From positions 3,534,001 through 3,598,000 of the forward strand of contig NZ_JAKNTO010000001.1 of NCBI RefSeq assembly GCF_022440845.1: a stretch of DNA of 64,000 nt, in the 5' to 3' direction. Shown piece after piece: positions 24,879 to 34,242 of this stretch. Under the pieces are notes generated by a model. It saw only the letters and a program-made list of their open reading frames with translations, did no database searches and was not told the origin of the DNA. The stretch's first letter is position 1. Each line of letters opens with the position of its first letter. The position numbers and the translations under genes are program-made. The DNA comes from Ruminococcus sp. OA3. GTDB taxonomy: Bacteria; Bacillota; Clostridia; Lachnospirales; Lachnospiraceae.

Positions 24879-27800
24879 CTATTCATCCAATACACTCTCC
24901 AGGGTCGCCCGCAGAATATCCATATCAATCGGCTTTGATACATGTGCCGTCATACCAGCTCGCGCTGACTCCTGGATATCCTCCGTAAAAGCATTGGCCG
25001 TCATCGCAATGACCGGAATGTTTCCGGCATCCCTGCGCCCCATTTTCCGAATCGCCCGTGTTGCCTCATACCCGTTCATCCCCGGCATCTGAATGTCCAT
25101 CAGAATTGCATCGTATGTTCCCGGTTCCGTATTCTCAAACTCATTTACAGCCTGTTGTCCGTCATCAACAAGAACGGTTTCTGCCCCGTGAAGCAGCAGC
25201 AGTTCGCACAGAATCTCCGCATTGATATCATTATCTTCTGCTACCAGGAAACGCCGTCCTGCAAACCACTCCTCCGTTCTATCACCATCTGTTCCACCCA
25301 AAACCTTTTCACGGGTCTCATCCGCTATCAACGCAATCTCATACTCCAGTTCGACCTTAAACGTCGTTCCTTCATTCACCTGGCTTTCTACAGCAATACT
25401 GCCTCCCATCAGGTCTACCAGCCCTCTTGTGATACTCAGTCCCAGTCCTGTACCCTCAATACGCCGGGCGCTGTAATCACGGCTGAACGGAATAAAAATA
25501 TTCACCAGATATTCTTCCGGCATACCTATCCCTGTATCCTGAACCGTAAAACGATACCTGACATGTCCGGCAGGCTGCACAGCGGGTATTTGTTCCACCA
25601 GAAAATCGATACGTCCGCCTTCCGGTGTGAATTTAACCGCATTGCTCAGAATATTGATGAGAATCTGACTGATGCGAAGCGAGTCTCCCCAGAAATGCTC
25701 CTGAGAGATCTTCTCCATTCTGCGTTCAAGATGAAGTCCTGCCTCCCTTGCCTGAGGATCCATAATCGCAGAAATCTGCTGTATCAGTTCGCCCAGTGAC
25801 ACTATTCTGCAGTTTAATGTGATCTTGGAGCGCTCGATCCTGCTCATGTCCAGAACATCATTGACAAGACTCAGCAGATGTCTGGAAGCAACTGCTATTT
25901 TCTGGAGACAGTCCGCAACCCGGTCAGTGTTCTTCAGGTGGGCCTGTGCCAGCGTTGTCATTCCCATGATGGCATTCATAGGAGTCCGGATATCATGGCT
26001 CATAGCTGATAGAAAATCACTTTTTGCCAGATTTGCCTCTTTCGCAAGTATCAGTGCTTTCTCCAGCGCTTCTTTGCTCTGCCGTTCAGCCGTCAGCATA
26101 TCTGTCACATCTGCCCGAACCATACATACGGTTCTGTGGTTCTGATCTCCCCACAGGACATTGACCTGCTTGTATAGTATTTCTGTATCCTCTCGATATG
26201 GGATCACAAAATCGTATCCCGCCGGTTCTTTTTCCAGACGCTGCAGCATGGTTTCCAGCAGAAAGTTGTCAAATGCCTCTGCTTTGCTTTCTTCCAGAAC
26301 AAATCTGTTAACAAATTGTGTCACGGATTCATTATAATGATCGATTATGTACGGAGACAGGTTTTCCAACACTGCCTGGCGCGTAAACAGAGTAAACTGT
26401 TCATCCCTGATATTGATAAATCCCATCAATTCGAATGTATATGCCAGCATATTCAGCAGCCCCTGCTGCTCCCGGACAGAAGCTGTGATATCCGTACACA
26501 TCAGGCATGCACGGCCCAGACGCATGTCGATTGCCGAAACCGTAATGTTTTTCGTTCTGATATCATGATTCTCATCCAGAATGGAATAAGAAAATGTGTA
26601 GCTTCCTTCCTTCTCCAGCCTGCGTCGCATTTCTTTTATATCCAGCTCCCTGGCATACTCTTCCCTGTCTTTCGGTACAACCGAGGACTGAAGCATGGAC
26701 TTCACACGTTCAGATAGCCGTCCGCACTTTACCGGAACACTGCCGGCCTTAGGATTACAGGACAACAGTGTAAAGTAATCCCGGTCAAGATTCAGGTCCA
26801 TGACGACATCATGGCTTGTCTCTGAAAGCTGATGCAGAATCCGGTCTGATACGATCTGCTCCGTGATATCCGTCACTGTCAGTATTCCGGTAATATCACC
26901 GGTATCAGGTGCTTCCAGCAGATTTACTTTAAACTGCACGTAACGGCCCTTCTGATCCCCTGGCAGCCTGACGAAGCATTTGATAAGGTGTTCCATATCT
27001 CCTTTTTCAAATGCCTTCCTCACCGGTTCGTTGAGGTAAGTACGCATAAATGCTTTTCGTTCTTCTTCGTCTTGAACAAAACCTGCTATTCCTGAAAAAA
27101 ATTCTTCCCTCTTGTGTCCAAAAGTCTGCAGCAGTCCCGAATGTGTATAATCTATAATATCCAGTATTCTGTTCTGTGATACATTACAATGTCCGACGAT
27201 CAATGCATCAGGCCCGGGGGTACGGTAATGCTGGAGTATAATTTCTTCATACTGACGTCGGAGCTGCTCTTTCTCTTCGATATTTTTGCTGATGTCTGTA
27301 TACATACAGTAGAGTCTGCGTGCTCCATCAGTCATTCGGATCAGGGACAGGGTCAGTCTGGTCCAGATATATCCTCCGTCGCCCCGTTTCATCCGGCCGG
27401 TAAGTTCACAGTGCCCCTCTCCTCTTTCCATATATCTTCTCAATATTTCCAGATTCTCTTTTCGGTCATCCGGATGTACTCCCGCAAAAAGATCGCCTGC
27501 ATATAAGTCTTTAACTTCTTCAACTGTCATATGCGTCATTGCTGCAAGACCGTCAGAGACAAATTCCAGTCTCATGGTACCGTCCTTCTCACAGCAGATG
27601 ACAGAAACCCCGCCCGGCAGTTTTTCTACAACATTCCTGAAATATATCTCCAGCAGCTCCTTTTCTTTTCTTGTCTGCACTTCCTCTGTGATATCCCTGA
27701 TATATTTCACATATGCCGGTATTCCGTTCCAGTCTAATTCCCGAAAACGTGTACTGTATACCCGGTCCGTATCTCCGACCTGCATATCATGCTCTTCGCC

Positions 27801-29150
27801 CTCCGTTCCGTCTTTTCTCAAAGTACAGAATTCGCATGGCGCATTTTTGTGAAACAGTAACTCATAACACTTTTTCCCGAGATAATTTGTCCCTCTCATA
27901 ATGGAATTTCTGGACTCATTGGCATACAGCAGGTCATAGGTTGCCTTATCGATCACATAAATCCCATCCGTCATCTCATCTGCCATGCTCTGAAACAGGC
28001 GTGCTTCCCCAGACATACCTGTAAACACTGCATAAAATCTGGCATCCTCCGAAATATTCCCCATACGGCGGCCATTCAGATGGATCCAGATCAGGTTTCC
28101 GTCTTTGTGCTGCATCCGGTAAGAAATATCCAGCACGTCTCCACTCGCAAATGCAGCGTATGCCGATGCCCTCACCCTCTCTCTGTCCGGTTCGTAAACA
28201 GCATCAAATATATCGTGTTTACATATCCTGCCGTACTCTTCCCGGGTATGCCCTGAAAGCGCCATCGCTCCGTCCGAGAAAAAGACTGGAACAAACCGTG
28301 TTCCCTCCACGCGGTAACTTGCAATCCCTCCTGGTATGGAATTTACAAGGTATTCCAATTCCAGCTTTGCCTGTTTCAGTTCCGTAATATTATGAAAAAC
28401 ACAGTGAAGCAGCTGACAGCCATCCTCCTCCCCGATCCACTTCACATGGACATGAACCCAGACGATGTGTCCGTCCCTGTGCTGTTTACGGAATTCAAAC
28501 GCTCCCATACCGTGGCATTGGATTACTTTTCTGGCCTTTGACAACACCATGTCCATATCTCTCCGGTATATCATTAAAGCCGCGTCCTGTTTTATCAGTT
28601 CCCTATACTCTTCCACCGTATAACCGGACAACTCTGGTACGCCATCTGAAAAATAGATTGTTTCGAAAACATCCGATACCTTGTATATCGCAACACCACC
28701 GGGTATGGCATTGATGATATCCTGCATTTTGTCATGAATGCCTGTCAATTCTTTTCTCAGGTGTTCCTGCTCATTTGCCAGTTCTTCTTCTTTTTTCTTT
28801 TCTGTTATGTCCAGTATGTACTCTATATGAGCAGGTGTTCCTGCCCAGTCTATGATTTTGCCGCTGAGCTGATAGAGACGTTCGTCACCCGGATGCCAAA
28901 ATTCCCGGGTCCAGAGTTCTGAACGGCTCATCTCTCCCATACGGCAAAAAGAACACGGACTGTCAAAACCAGCAGCCCGGTAGCAGGTAAGTCCACGGAT
29001 GTCCGCATCCCGTCCCACAAATAAATCTCTGGCCATACGGTTTACATATAACAGCTTTCTGTTTTCGATTGAGGTGACGTATACAGCTACCGGAGCATTA
29101 TCTAATACCACCGTCATCTGATCCATTGAAAGCTGATTCTCCTCTGTCAT
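24879..29150 (-). CDS. large multi-PAS hybrid histidine kinase
   Basis: 1423 aa and no obvious membrane segment, so probably cytosolic. At least six PAS-type modules fill the first about 1010 residues, recognisable by repeated IPGG(V/I)A(I/S)YxV and VSDGxxxxxxxTxEE motifs and by tryptophan/HxDG edges. Two copies contain cysteine pairs (CSFC, CEFC) that could hold a cofactor. HisKA follows with SAMSHDIRTPMNAIMG, then HATPase_c (ILSNAVKFTPEGG, GTGLGLS) and a receiver with AILMDIQMPGMNG. First gene of the signalling run 29150-21384. Confidence 0.9.
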   Translation of the reverse strand: MTEENQLSMDQMTVVLDNAPVAVYVTSIENRKLLYVNRMARDLFVGRDADIRGLTCYRAAGFDSPCSFCRMGEMSRSELWTREFWHPGDERLYQLSGKIIDWAGTPAHIEYILDITEKKKEEELANEQEHLRKELTGIHDKMQDIINAIPGGVAIYKVSDVFETIYFSDGVPELSGYTVEEYRELIKQDAALMIYRRDMDMVLSKARKVIQCHGMGAFEFRKQHRDGHIVWVHVHVKWIGEEDGCQLLHCVFHNITELKQAKLELEYLVNSIPGGIASYRVEGTRFVPVFFSDGAMALSGHTREEYGRICKHDIFDAVYEPDRERVRASAYAAFASGDVLDISYRMQHKDGNLIWIHLNGRRMGNISEDARFYAVFTGMSGEARLFQSMADEMTDGIYVIDKATYDLLYANESRNSIMRGTNYLGKKCYELLFHKNAPCEFCTLRKDGTEGEEHDMQVGDTDRVYSTRFRELDWNGIPAYVKYIRDITEEVQTRKEKELLEIYFRNVVEKLPGGVSVICCEKDGTMRLEFVSDGLAAMTHMTVEEVKDLYAGDLFAGVHPDDRKENLEILRRYMERGEGHCELTGRMKRGDGGYIWTRLTLSLIRMTDGARRLYCMYTDISKNIEEKEQLRRQYEEIILQHYRTPGPDALIVGHCNVSQNRILDIIDYTHSGLLQTFGHKREEFFSGIAGFVQDEEERKAFMRTYLNEPVRKAFEKGDMEHLIKCFVRLPGDQKGRYVQFKVNLLEAPDTGDITGILTVTDITEQIVSDRILHQLSETSHDVVMDLNLDRDYFTLLSCNPKAGSVPVKCGRLSERVKSMLQSSVVPKDREEYARELDIKEMRRRLEKEGSYTFSYSILDENHDIRTKNITVSAIDMRLGRACLMCTDITASVREQQGLLNMLAYTFELMGFINIRDEQFTLFTRQAVLENLSPYIIDHYNESVTQFVNRFVLEESKAEAFDNFLLETMLQRLEKEPAGYDFVIPYREDTEILYKQVNVLWGDQNHRTVCMVRADVTDMLTAERQSKEALEKALILAKEANLAKSDFLSAMSHDIRTPMNAIMGMTTLAQAHLKNTDRVADCLQKIAVASRHLLSLVNDVLDMSRIERSKITLNCRIVSLGELIQQISAIMDPQAREAGLHLERRMEKISQEHFWGDSLRISQILINILSNAVKFTPEGGRIDFLVEQIPAVQPAGHVRYRFTVQDTGIGMPEEYLVNIFIPFSRDYSARRIEGTGLGLSITRGLVDLMGGSIAVESQVNEGTTFKVELEYEIALIADETREKVLGGTDGDRTEEWFAGRRFLVAEDNDINAEILCELLLLHGAETVLVDDGQQAVNEFENTEPGTYDAILMDIQMPGMNGYEATRAIRKMGRRDAGNIPVIAMTANAFTEDIQESARAGMTAHVSKPIDMDILRATLESVLDE

Positions 29151-29300
29151 ACCCGTTTTCCTCCCTCGGTTTTTCCTGTGTGACCAGTCTGCGGAAACTT
29201 TACTTTTTAGTACTTACGAAGCATTAAGTTTATTATATATTCCTGCACAAACTCTGTAAAGCATTGAATTAGCGAAAGATAAATGTAACACTGGGCTAAG

Positions 29301-30788
29301 TTATTGGTGATAATAGCTTAAAAAGTCTGCCATATTACCGACTGCCTCCTCCAAAACTTCAATTCGCGGAAGATATACGAGCCTGAAATGATCCGGCTGC
29401 TCCCAGTTAAATCCACCTCCGTGTATGATTAAAATCTTCTTATCCCGCAAAAGATCAAATGCAAATTGTTCATCGTCCTTAATATTGAATTTCTTTGTAT
29501 CCAGTTTTGGGAAAATGTAGAAGGCTGCTTTAGGCTTCACTGCACTTATACCCGGAATATCAGTCAATGCTTTATAAATATACTCTCTTTGTTCGTATAT
29601 ACGCCCTCCCGGCACAATATAATTATCGACACTCTGATGTCCTCCCAGCGCAGTCTGTACAATCGACTGTGCCGGTACATTTGAACAAAGGCGCATATTG
29701 GACAGCATATTGATGCCTTCCATATAATCCTTTGCTGTTTCTTTATTCCCGCTGAGGATCATCCAGCCGATTCGGAATCCGGCAATCATATGAGATTTCG
29801 ATAAGCCGCTGAAAGTCACACAGAATAAATCAGGAGCTAAAGATGCTATCGAAACGTGTTCTTCTTCATCCATCACAAGACGATCGTATATTTCGTCAGA
29901 GAAAATGATAAGCTGATGTTCTCTTGCGAGATCAACAATCTGTTGCAGCACCTCCCTCGGATACAAGGAACCCGTAGGATTGTTAGGATTAATAATAACA
30001 ATGGCCTTTGTCCTGTCATTGATCTTCTTTCTTATATCATCCAGATCAGGATACCACTCAGCCTGTTCATCGCAGACATAATAGACTGCTTTTCCTCCCG
30101 CAAGTGTTGCACAGGCAGTCCATAGCGGGTAATCCGGGGAGGGAATCAGAATTTCGTCACCATCGTCCAGCAGTGCTGACATACATAAATTAATTAATTC
30201 ACTGACTCCGTTTCCCGTGTAAATATCATCCGTTGAAACATTTGGCAGTTTCTTGATCTGTGCATACTGCATGATCGCTTTTCTGGCCGAAAAAAGACCT
30301 TTGGCTGATGAATATCCCTCACATTCTGTCAGCTGCTGCCGCATATCATAGATCACCTCATCCGGTGTTCGAAATCCAAAAGGAGCCGGATTACCGATAT
30401 TGAGTTTTAAGATCTGCGTCCCCTCTCCTTCCATTCTGGCAGCTTCCTCAACAACAGGACCTCTGACATCATACAAGACATGTTCCAGTTTTGAAGATTT
30501 CTTGAATTCTCGCATTTCTCTTCCTCCCATAACCTCAATATGGCTACTGTCATTTGATTTTTCCGTATGTGATCTTCCATTCAGCCAGTTCTCTTCCACA
30601 TTAAGTACTCCTGCTAAAAAGTGAATGATCTCTGCTCTCGGCATGGTCTTTCCGCTTACATATTGGCTTATATGGCTTTTGCCAAGCTTGATTCCCTGCT
30701 TTTCTGCTTCCCGGACCAAATCAATCTGCTTCATGCACTGGCTGTTCATCGCACTTTTCAGTCTGTCTGCAAACGTTTCTTTATACAT
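29301..30788 (-). CDS. XRE-type HTH fused to class I/II aminotransferase
   Basis: 495 aa from ATG 30788, four bases after GGAGGT. Residues 1-75 form a Cro/C1-type HTH (IDLVREAEKQGIKLGKSHISQYVSGKTMPRAEIIHFLAGVLNV). Residues about 95-495 are a fold-type I aminotransferase of the alanine-transaminase group, with NPNNPTG at 267-273, SDEIYD, and the PLP lysine K331 in SGLSKSHMIAGFRIGW, so the enzyme looks active. Unlike MocR proteins, the DNA-binding part is XRE and not GntR. Five TTGAAC repeats surround its own promoter, pointing to autoregulation, perhaps linked to an amino or keto acid. Confidence 0.88.
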   Translation of the reverse strand: MYKETFADRLKSAMNSQCMKQIDLVREAEKQGIKLGKSHISQYVSGKTMPRAEIIHFLAGVLNVEENWLNGRSHTEKSNDSSHIEVMGGREMREFKKSSKLEHVLYDVRGPVVEEAARMEGEGTQILKLNIGNPAPFGFRTPDEVIYDMRQQLTECEGYSSAKGLFSARKAIMQYAQIKKLPNVSTDDIYTGNGVSELINLCMSALLDDGDEILIPSPDYPLWTACATLAGGKAVYYVCDEQAEWYPDLDDIRKKINDRTKAIVIINPNNPTGSLYPREVLQQIVDLAREHQLIIFSDEIYDRLVMDEEEHVSIASLAPDLFCVTFSGLSKSHMIAGFRIGWMILSGNKETAKDYMEGINMLSNMRLCSNVPAQSIVQTALGGHQSVDNYIVPGGRIYEQREYIYKALTDIPGISAVKPKAAFYIFPKLDTKKFNIKDDEQFAFDLLRDKKILIIHGGGFNWEQPDHFRLVYLPRIEVLEEAVGNMADFLSYYHQ

Positions 30789-30801
30789 TTTTACCTCCAT
30801 A

Positions 30802-30890
30802 GTTCAATTTACGTTCAAAAGTTCAATTAGTTTTACTGTAATCATATCACACGCAGCGCATAAGTTCAATATTTTCCAATGAAGTTCAAT
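30802..30890 (-). promoter_or_regulatory. promoter with five operator-like TTGAAC repeats
   Basis: Minus strand: TTGAAC at 30869-30864 is also the -35 box, followed after 17 bp by TATGAT (30846-30841). Further copies of ATTGAAC lie 20 bp upstream (30890-30884) and downstream of the start (30827-30821, 30808-30802, and a variant TTTGAAC at 30819-30813). The 8-, 11- and 20-bp spacings put several repeats on similar helix faces. Confidence 0.75.
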
Positions 30891-30915
30891 AAAAAGAGGA
30901 GCCATCGCTGGCTCC
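30891..30915 (-). terminator. terminator after the alpha/beta hydrolase gene
   Basis: GGAGCC/GGCTCC stem and T5 on the minus strand; it directly abuts the operator repeats of the next gene. Confidence 0.8.
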
Positions 30916-30937
30916 CCATCTGTAAATCTATGTTTTA

Positions 30938-31684
30938 TCATTCCAAAAATCTGCATATAACCCCGGCTGCCCGTTCCCGGCTGGATAGAATCGCGGGATG
31001 GCCTCCTTCTGAGAACACACAGATTTCCGCTCCCGTCCTGGCGGCTATTTCACGGTATTCCTCCTGAAAATCCGATCTGGACATTTCATCACCTTCACTT
31101 CCTGTCAGAAGTAGCGGAGCCTGCAGACTCTCAAGCGGCTTTATAAATAACGGCAGCTTTGCTGCGGCGCACTGAAGCAACGCCTTTGTATCCATATCCA
31201 CGATACGTTCCCAGTCTTCCCCCTGGCACCACTTATAGAATTCGACTCCCATTTCATCATTCCTGGCACTTGTCCTCTCCTGAATCAGGTTATCAGAAAA
31301 ATCATCTGCCAGTGCCCGGCCGTCAAAACTGTCTGCCACGACCCTGTCGACAAGGTCCGGACGTTTTAATGCAGCATTGATTGCAACCCATGCACCGCCG
31401 CTGGTTCCTACAAGATTCACTTTTCCCAGTTTCAGATGCTCCATCAGTGCGATCGTCTGGCTGGCTTCTTCCATCCACAGATCCGCGGGAAATTCCTCCA
31501 CGCGGTCTGATCTTCCATGTCCCAGAAAATCGATGAGAATCACATGAAATTTGTCTTCGTATAACGGAAGAAGAAATTCGAACATCCTGGAAGACGCCGT
31601 ATTCCCGTGTAAGAACAGAACTGGTTTTCCGCTGCCTGTTTCGGTGTAATATATTTTTTTAGACTGATAATTAAAATATGACAT
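30938..31684 (-). CDS. alpha/beta-fold hydrolase
   Basis: 248 aa, soluble. LFLHGNTASSR gives the oxyanion-hole HG motif, LVGTSGGAWVAINAA the nucleophile elbow (GTSGG, catalytic Ser), LLTGSEGDEM the acid region and GGHPAI the catalytic histidine. The substrate cannot be told from sequence; relatives include esterases and peroxidase-like hydrolases. GGAGGTAAAAC lies before the ATG. Single-gene unit with its own terminator. Confidence 0.85.
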   Translation of the reverse strand: MSYFNYQSKKIYYTETGSGKPVLFLHGNTASSRMFEFLLPLYEDKFHVILIDFLGHGRSDRVEEFPADLWMEEASQTIALMEHLKLGKVNLVGTSGGAWVAINAALKRPDLVDRVVADSFDGRALADDFSDNLIQERTSARNDEMGVEFYKWCQGEDWERIVDMDTKALLQCAAAKLPLFIKPLESLQAPLLLTGSEGDEMSRSDFQEEYREIAARTGAEICVFSEGGHPAILSSRERAAGVICRFLE

Positions 31685-31877
31685 TGTTTTACCTCCTGAT
31701 CATAAAACTGTTTTTCACTGCCTGATCAGCAAGGCCCTGCAAACACCAACGCCTTGCTGTTAGTGTTTTGTAATCCAAATACCCATATATTTACAACCTC
31801 CGTTCTTAATCTGTTTCCAGTATACCATACACTCAGATGAATTCCATTAAATACTTACTGTTTCCGAAAAATCTTCC

Positions 31878-33059
31878 CTATTTTTCTTTCGACAGCAATT
31901 TTCTATATGTGGTTTCAATTCCAAGTGCCCCGATGGGAGCGGTGATTAAAATAGAAACCACGGCAGCTGTCAGCACGATATTACCGCAGGCCAGCCCCTT
32001 TGCCAGCGCAACACCGCCGATCGCCGCCTGTACCGTAGCCTTCGGTATCTGTGAAATCATACAGAAAACGCGCTCTTTCCTGTTCAGCCTTGTGCCGATC
32101 ACACACAGATACGTGCCTGCCAGCCGAAAGACCAGACCGATAAACAGCATAATGACCATCATAATTCCTGCTGATAACGCATATTTAACATTTACCACAG
32201 ATCCAACCAGAACAAACAGTAAAATCTCTGCGGGAACCCACATTTTTGAAAATTTACCGGTGATCCGTTTTGCCAGAACATCGTATCTGTTGTAAATAGT
32301 AATTCCCATGCTCATGACTGCGAGCAGCCCGGAAACGGCAACGCTCCCTTCCAGTGCCTCTTCAAGCGTGACAAACAGAAAAGAGACACAAAGAAGAATA
32401 ATGACTTTCACCGTATCCCTCATATGAAACCGTTTAAAGAAAAAGACAAGAACCAGTCCTCCTGCAACACCAAGGACGATTCCAAGCAGGATAGCCACCG
32501 GAACCTGCAAAAACTCGGAAGCGGATACCGCTCCTCCCTGAGCCAGGGATATCAATGCAGTAAAGATAACGATAACATAGACGTCATCTGCAGAAGAGCC
32601 GGCAATGATCATCTGCGGAATTCCTTTTTCTGTCCCCCAGCCCTCATCAATGAGTTTAGACATAGACGGAACAATGATCGCTGGTGACACAGCCCCCATC
32701 TCGGCTCCGATAATCCCTGCCTCCAGCAGAGAAATTCCCATCAGCCTGGGTGCAAATAACAAATAGGCGATAATTTCCATCGTGGCGGGTAAAAAGCACA
32801 GGAGGACAGCAGGACGCCCTACACGCTTCAAATCATTAATATCCAGAGTCAGTCCCGCTTTTGCCAGGATTATGATGAGTGCAATCTGTCTTAAATCTGC
32901 GGACATATCCAGGATACTGTCGTCCAGCAGGTTCAGGACATAGGGTCCCAGAATGATTCCTGCGGCCAGCATCCCGATGATATACGGCAGCCGCAGCCTT
33001 TTAAAAATTGTCCCCGCCATCAAACCAAGCAACATGATCAACGCAATACTCAATAACAT
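31878..33059 (-). CDS. CPA-type cation/proton antiporter under fluoride riboswitch control
   Basis: Membrane transporter of the CPA superfamily, 393 aa, with about 11-12 helices. The start at 33059 (MLLSIALIM) is seven bases from GGAGGA; ATG at 33074 would overlap that site. Family features: GRxxxP-like start with RLRLPYIIGMLAAGIILGP, KAGLTLD, the core GSSADDVYVIVIF with paired acidic residues, and QIPKATVQAAIGG. The leader is a fluoride riboswitch, so this is likely a fluoride-resistance transporter. CPA-type antiporters are among the genes known to follow such switches; transport of fluoride itself is inferred. Confidence 0.85.
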   Translation of the reverse strand: MLLSIALIMLLGLMAGTIFKRLRLPYIIGMLAAGIILGPYVLNLLDDSILDMSADLRQIALIIILAKAGLTLDINDLKRVGRPAVLLCFLPATMEIIAYLLFAPRLMGISLLEAGIIGAEMGAVSPAIIVPSMSKLIDEGWGTEKGIPQMIIAGSSADDVYVIVIFTALISLAQGGAVSASEFLQVPVAILLGIVLGVAGGLVLVFFFKRFHMRDTVKVIILLCVSFLFVTLEEALEGSVAVSGLLAVMSMGITIYNRYDVLAKRITGKFSKMWVPAEILLFVLVGSVVNVKYALSAGIMMVIMLFIGLVFRLAGTYLCVIGTRLNRKERVFCMISQIPKATVQAAIGGVALAKGLACGNIVLTAAVVSILITAPIGALGIETTYRKLLSKEK

Positions 33060-33090
33060 TTTTTCTTCCTCCATACTTTAAAATAAGCTC

Positions 33091-33185
33091 AAAAAAAGCT
33101 GACGACCCCTGCTTTTACACAGAAGTCATCAGCAATTATGCGCTTTTGGAATACTCCACGGGAGAACTTCATTCCCACATCTTAA
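33091..33185 (-). ncRNA. fluoride riboswitch (crcB motif) with terminator
   Basis: Minus-strand RNA begins GGGAAUGAAGUUCUCCC, then AAAAGCGC, then GCUGAUGACUUCUG, matching the crcB consensus elements GG..AUG..GUUC.CC and CUGAUGAC..CU, including the GAAGU/ACUUC long-range pairing. The 3' part of the aptamer (GCTGATGAC, 33133-33125) is also the 5' arm of a terminator (GTCGTCAGC, 33106-33098, then T7). This is the standard off-switch: fluoride binding stabilises the aptamer and prevents termination. Confidence 0.85.
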
Positions 33186-33193
33186 TTTATTAA

Positions 33194-33222
33194 ATTTTAT
33201 CATGTTCCGTTTCTTCTGTCAA
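33194..33222 (-). promoter_or_regulatory. sigma-A promoter of the riboswitch and antiporter
   Basis: TTGACA (33222-33217), 17 bp, TAAAAT (33199-33194). Transcription would start a few bases before the aptamer. Confidence 0.8.
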
Positions 33223-33288
33223 TGTGATATTCTGCAGATCATCTGTACCTCGCATTCAGGTTTTACCTTCCTCACCGACTGCTGTCAT

Positions 33289-33810
33289 CTAAATATACCG
33301 CCTGACCTCTTTCATGTATTCCCTGTATGCGTCTCCAAATTTCCCGATACACCACCGTTCTTCCGAAAGGATTATCCAGTGTGATGAAATCTGAAATATC
33401 ACAACTAAGCCATATAATAACAGCGACCGTGTCAGCAGTGCACATCCTGTAAAAAGCATATCATATGACAAATACATGGGATTCCGGGAAAAACGGTAGA
33501 TTCCGGTTACATTTAACCCCTCACGTGAAGGGGATGCAAAATTCTTCATTGAAACTGCACAGAGTACCAGTCCCAATACATAGACAAATAATCCGGCAAA
33601 GAACAGCCATGATCGTTCTATCATTACATCAAGGCAACATAAGTACACAAATATCGCCGCATTCGAAATCTGATATACCCCGTATGCAAATATCTCATTT
33701 CCCGTCAGCGGAGGAAAATACGCTGCCCGCTTTACGGCACCTCTGTTAAAAGCTGACAATAATCCGAATCTTATCAGCAAAAAAGGAATCAACAATAAAA
33801 AGCCATTCAT
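33289..33810 (-). CDS. isoprenylcysteine-carboxymethyltransferase-like membrane methyltransferase
   Basis: 173 aa with four to five membrane segments. The C-terminal half has the ICMT/NnrU-like SAM-binding pattern: GIYRFSRNPMYLSYD in a helical hairpin, then EERWCIGKFGDAYREYMKEVRRYI. The membrane lipid or small-molecule substrate is unknown. Starts directly after the stop of the DUF3795 gene. Confidence 0.8.
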   Translation of the reverse strand: MNGFLLLIPFLLIRFGLLSAFNRGAVKRAAYFPPLTGNEIFAYGVYQISNAAIFVYLCCLDVMIERSWLFFAGLFVYVLGLVLCAVSMKNFASPSREGLNVTGIYRFSRNPMYLSYDMLFTGCALLTRSLLLYGLVVIFQISSHWIILSEERWCIGKFGDAYREYMKEVRRYI

Positions 33811-34239
33811 TTAAATCTTTCTGCCCCCCTGTGGTATTTTATGCTGACACTCACTGCATTCTCTGTCGTGGAGTGAAATAATTCCGCCGCATTTTGGACA
33901 CGTGTATTCATTCCGCTGTTGTTCCAGAAATTCTTCTATCCCATATTTCTGAACCGCTCTGCTGTTTTCCACGAGGCTTGTATGATAACGAGTGTTATAA
34001 CTTTTTTCCAATGATTTTATCTGCTTACAGGGAAACTCTGTGCACTCGCAGCAATATGTAATGCCTTTCTCTTTGACACAGTCCTTTATCCGGCACTTCT
34101 GGCAGTGTTCCGGCTTTCCTTTATCGCAATTCAGACAGCCTGCACAGCTTTTTTTGTGGTAACAGTGCTTATAGCACACCATGCAGTTCATTCCGCATGG
34201 GGCAAACATGGCAGGCTCTGTTTTTTCCGGCATTTTCAT
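33811..34239 (-). CDS. DUF3795 cysteine-rich protein with C-terminal zinc ribbon
   Basis: 142 aa with 20 cysteines. The first 80 residues are the DUF3795 pattern (PCGMNCMVCYKHCYHKKSCAGC, CQKCRIKDC, CCECTEFPC), probably metal-binding. Residues about 113-134 add CPKCGG...CSEC, a zinc ribbon. Function unknown. Middle gene of a three-gene run with 1-4 bp gaps. Confidence 0.8.
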   Translation of the reverse strand: MKMPEKTEPAMFAPCGMNCMVCYKHCYHKKSCAGCLNCDKGKPEHCQKCRIKDCVKEKGITYCCECTEFPCKQIKSLEKSYNTRYHTSLVENSRAVQKYGIEEFLEQQRNEYTCPKCGGIISLHDRECSECQHKIPQGGRKI

Positions 34240-34242
34240 CCT

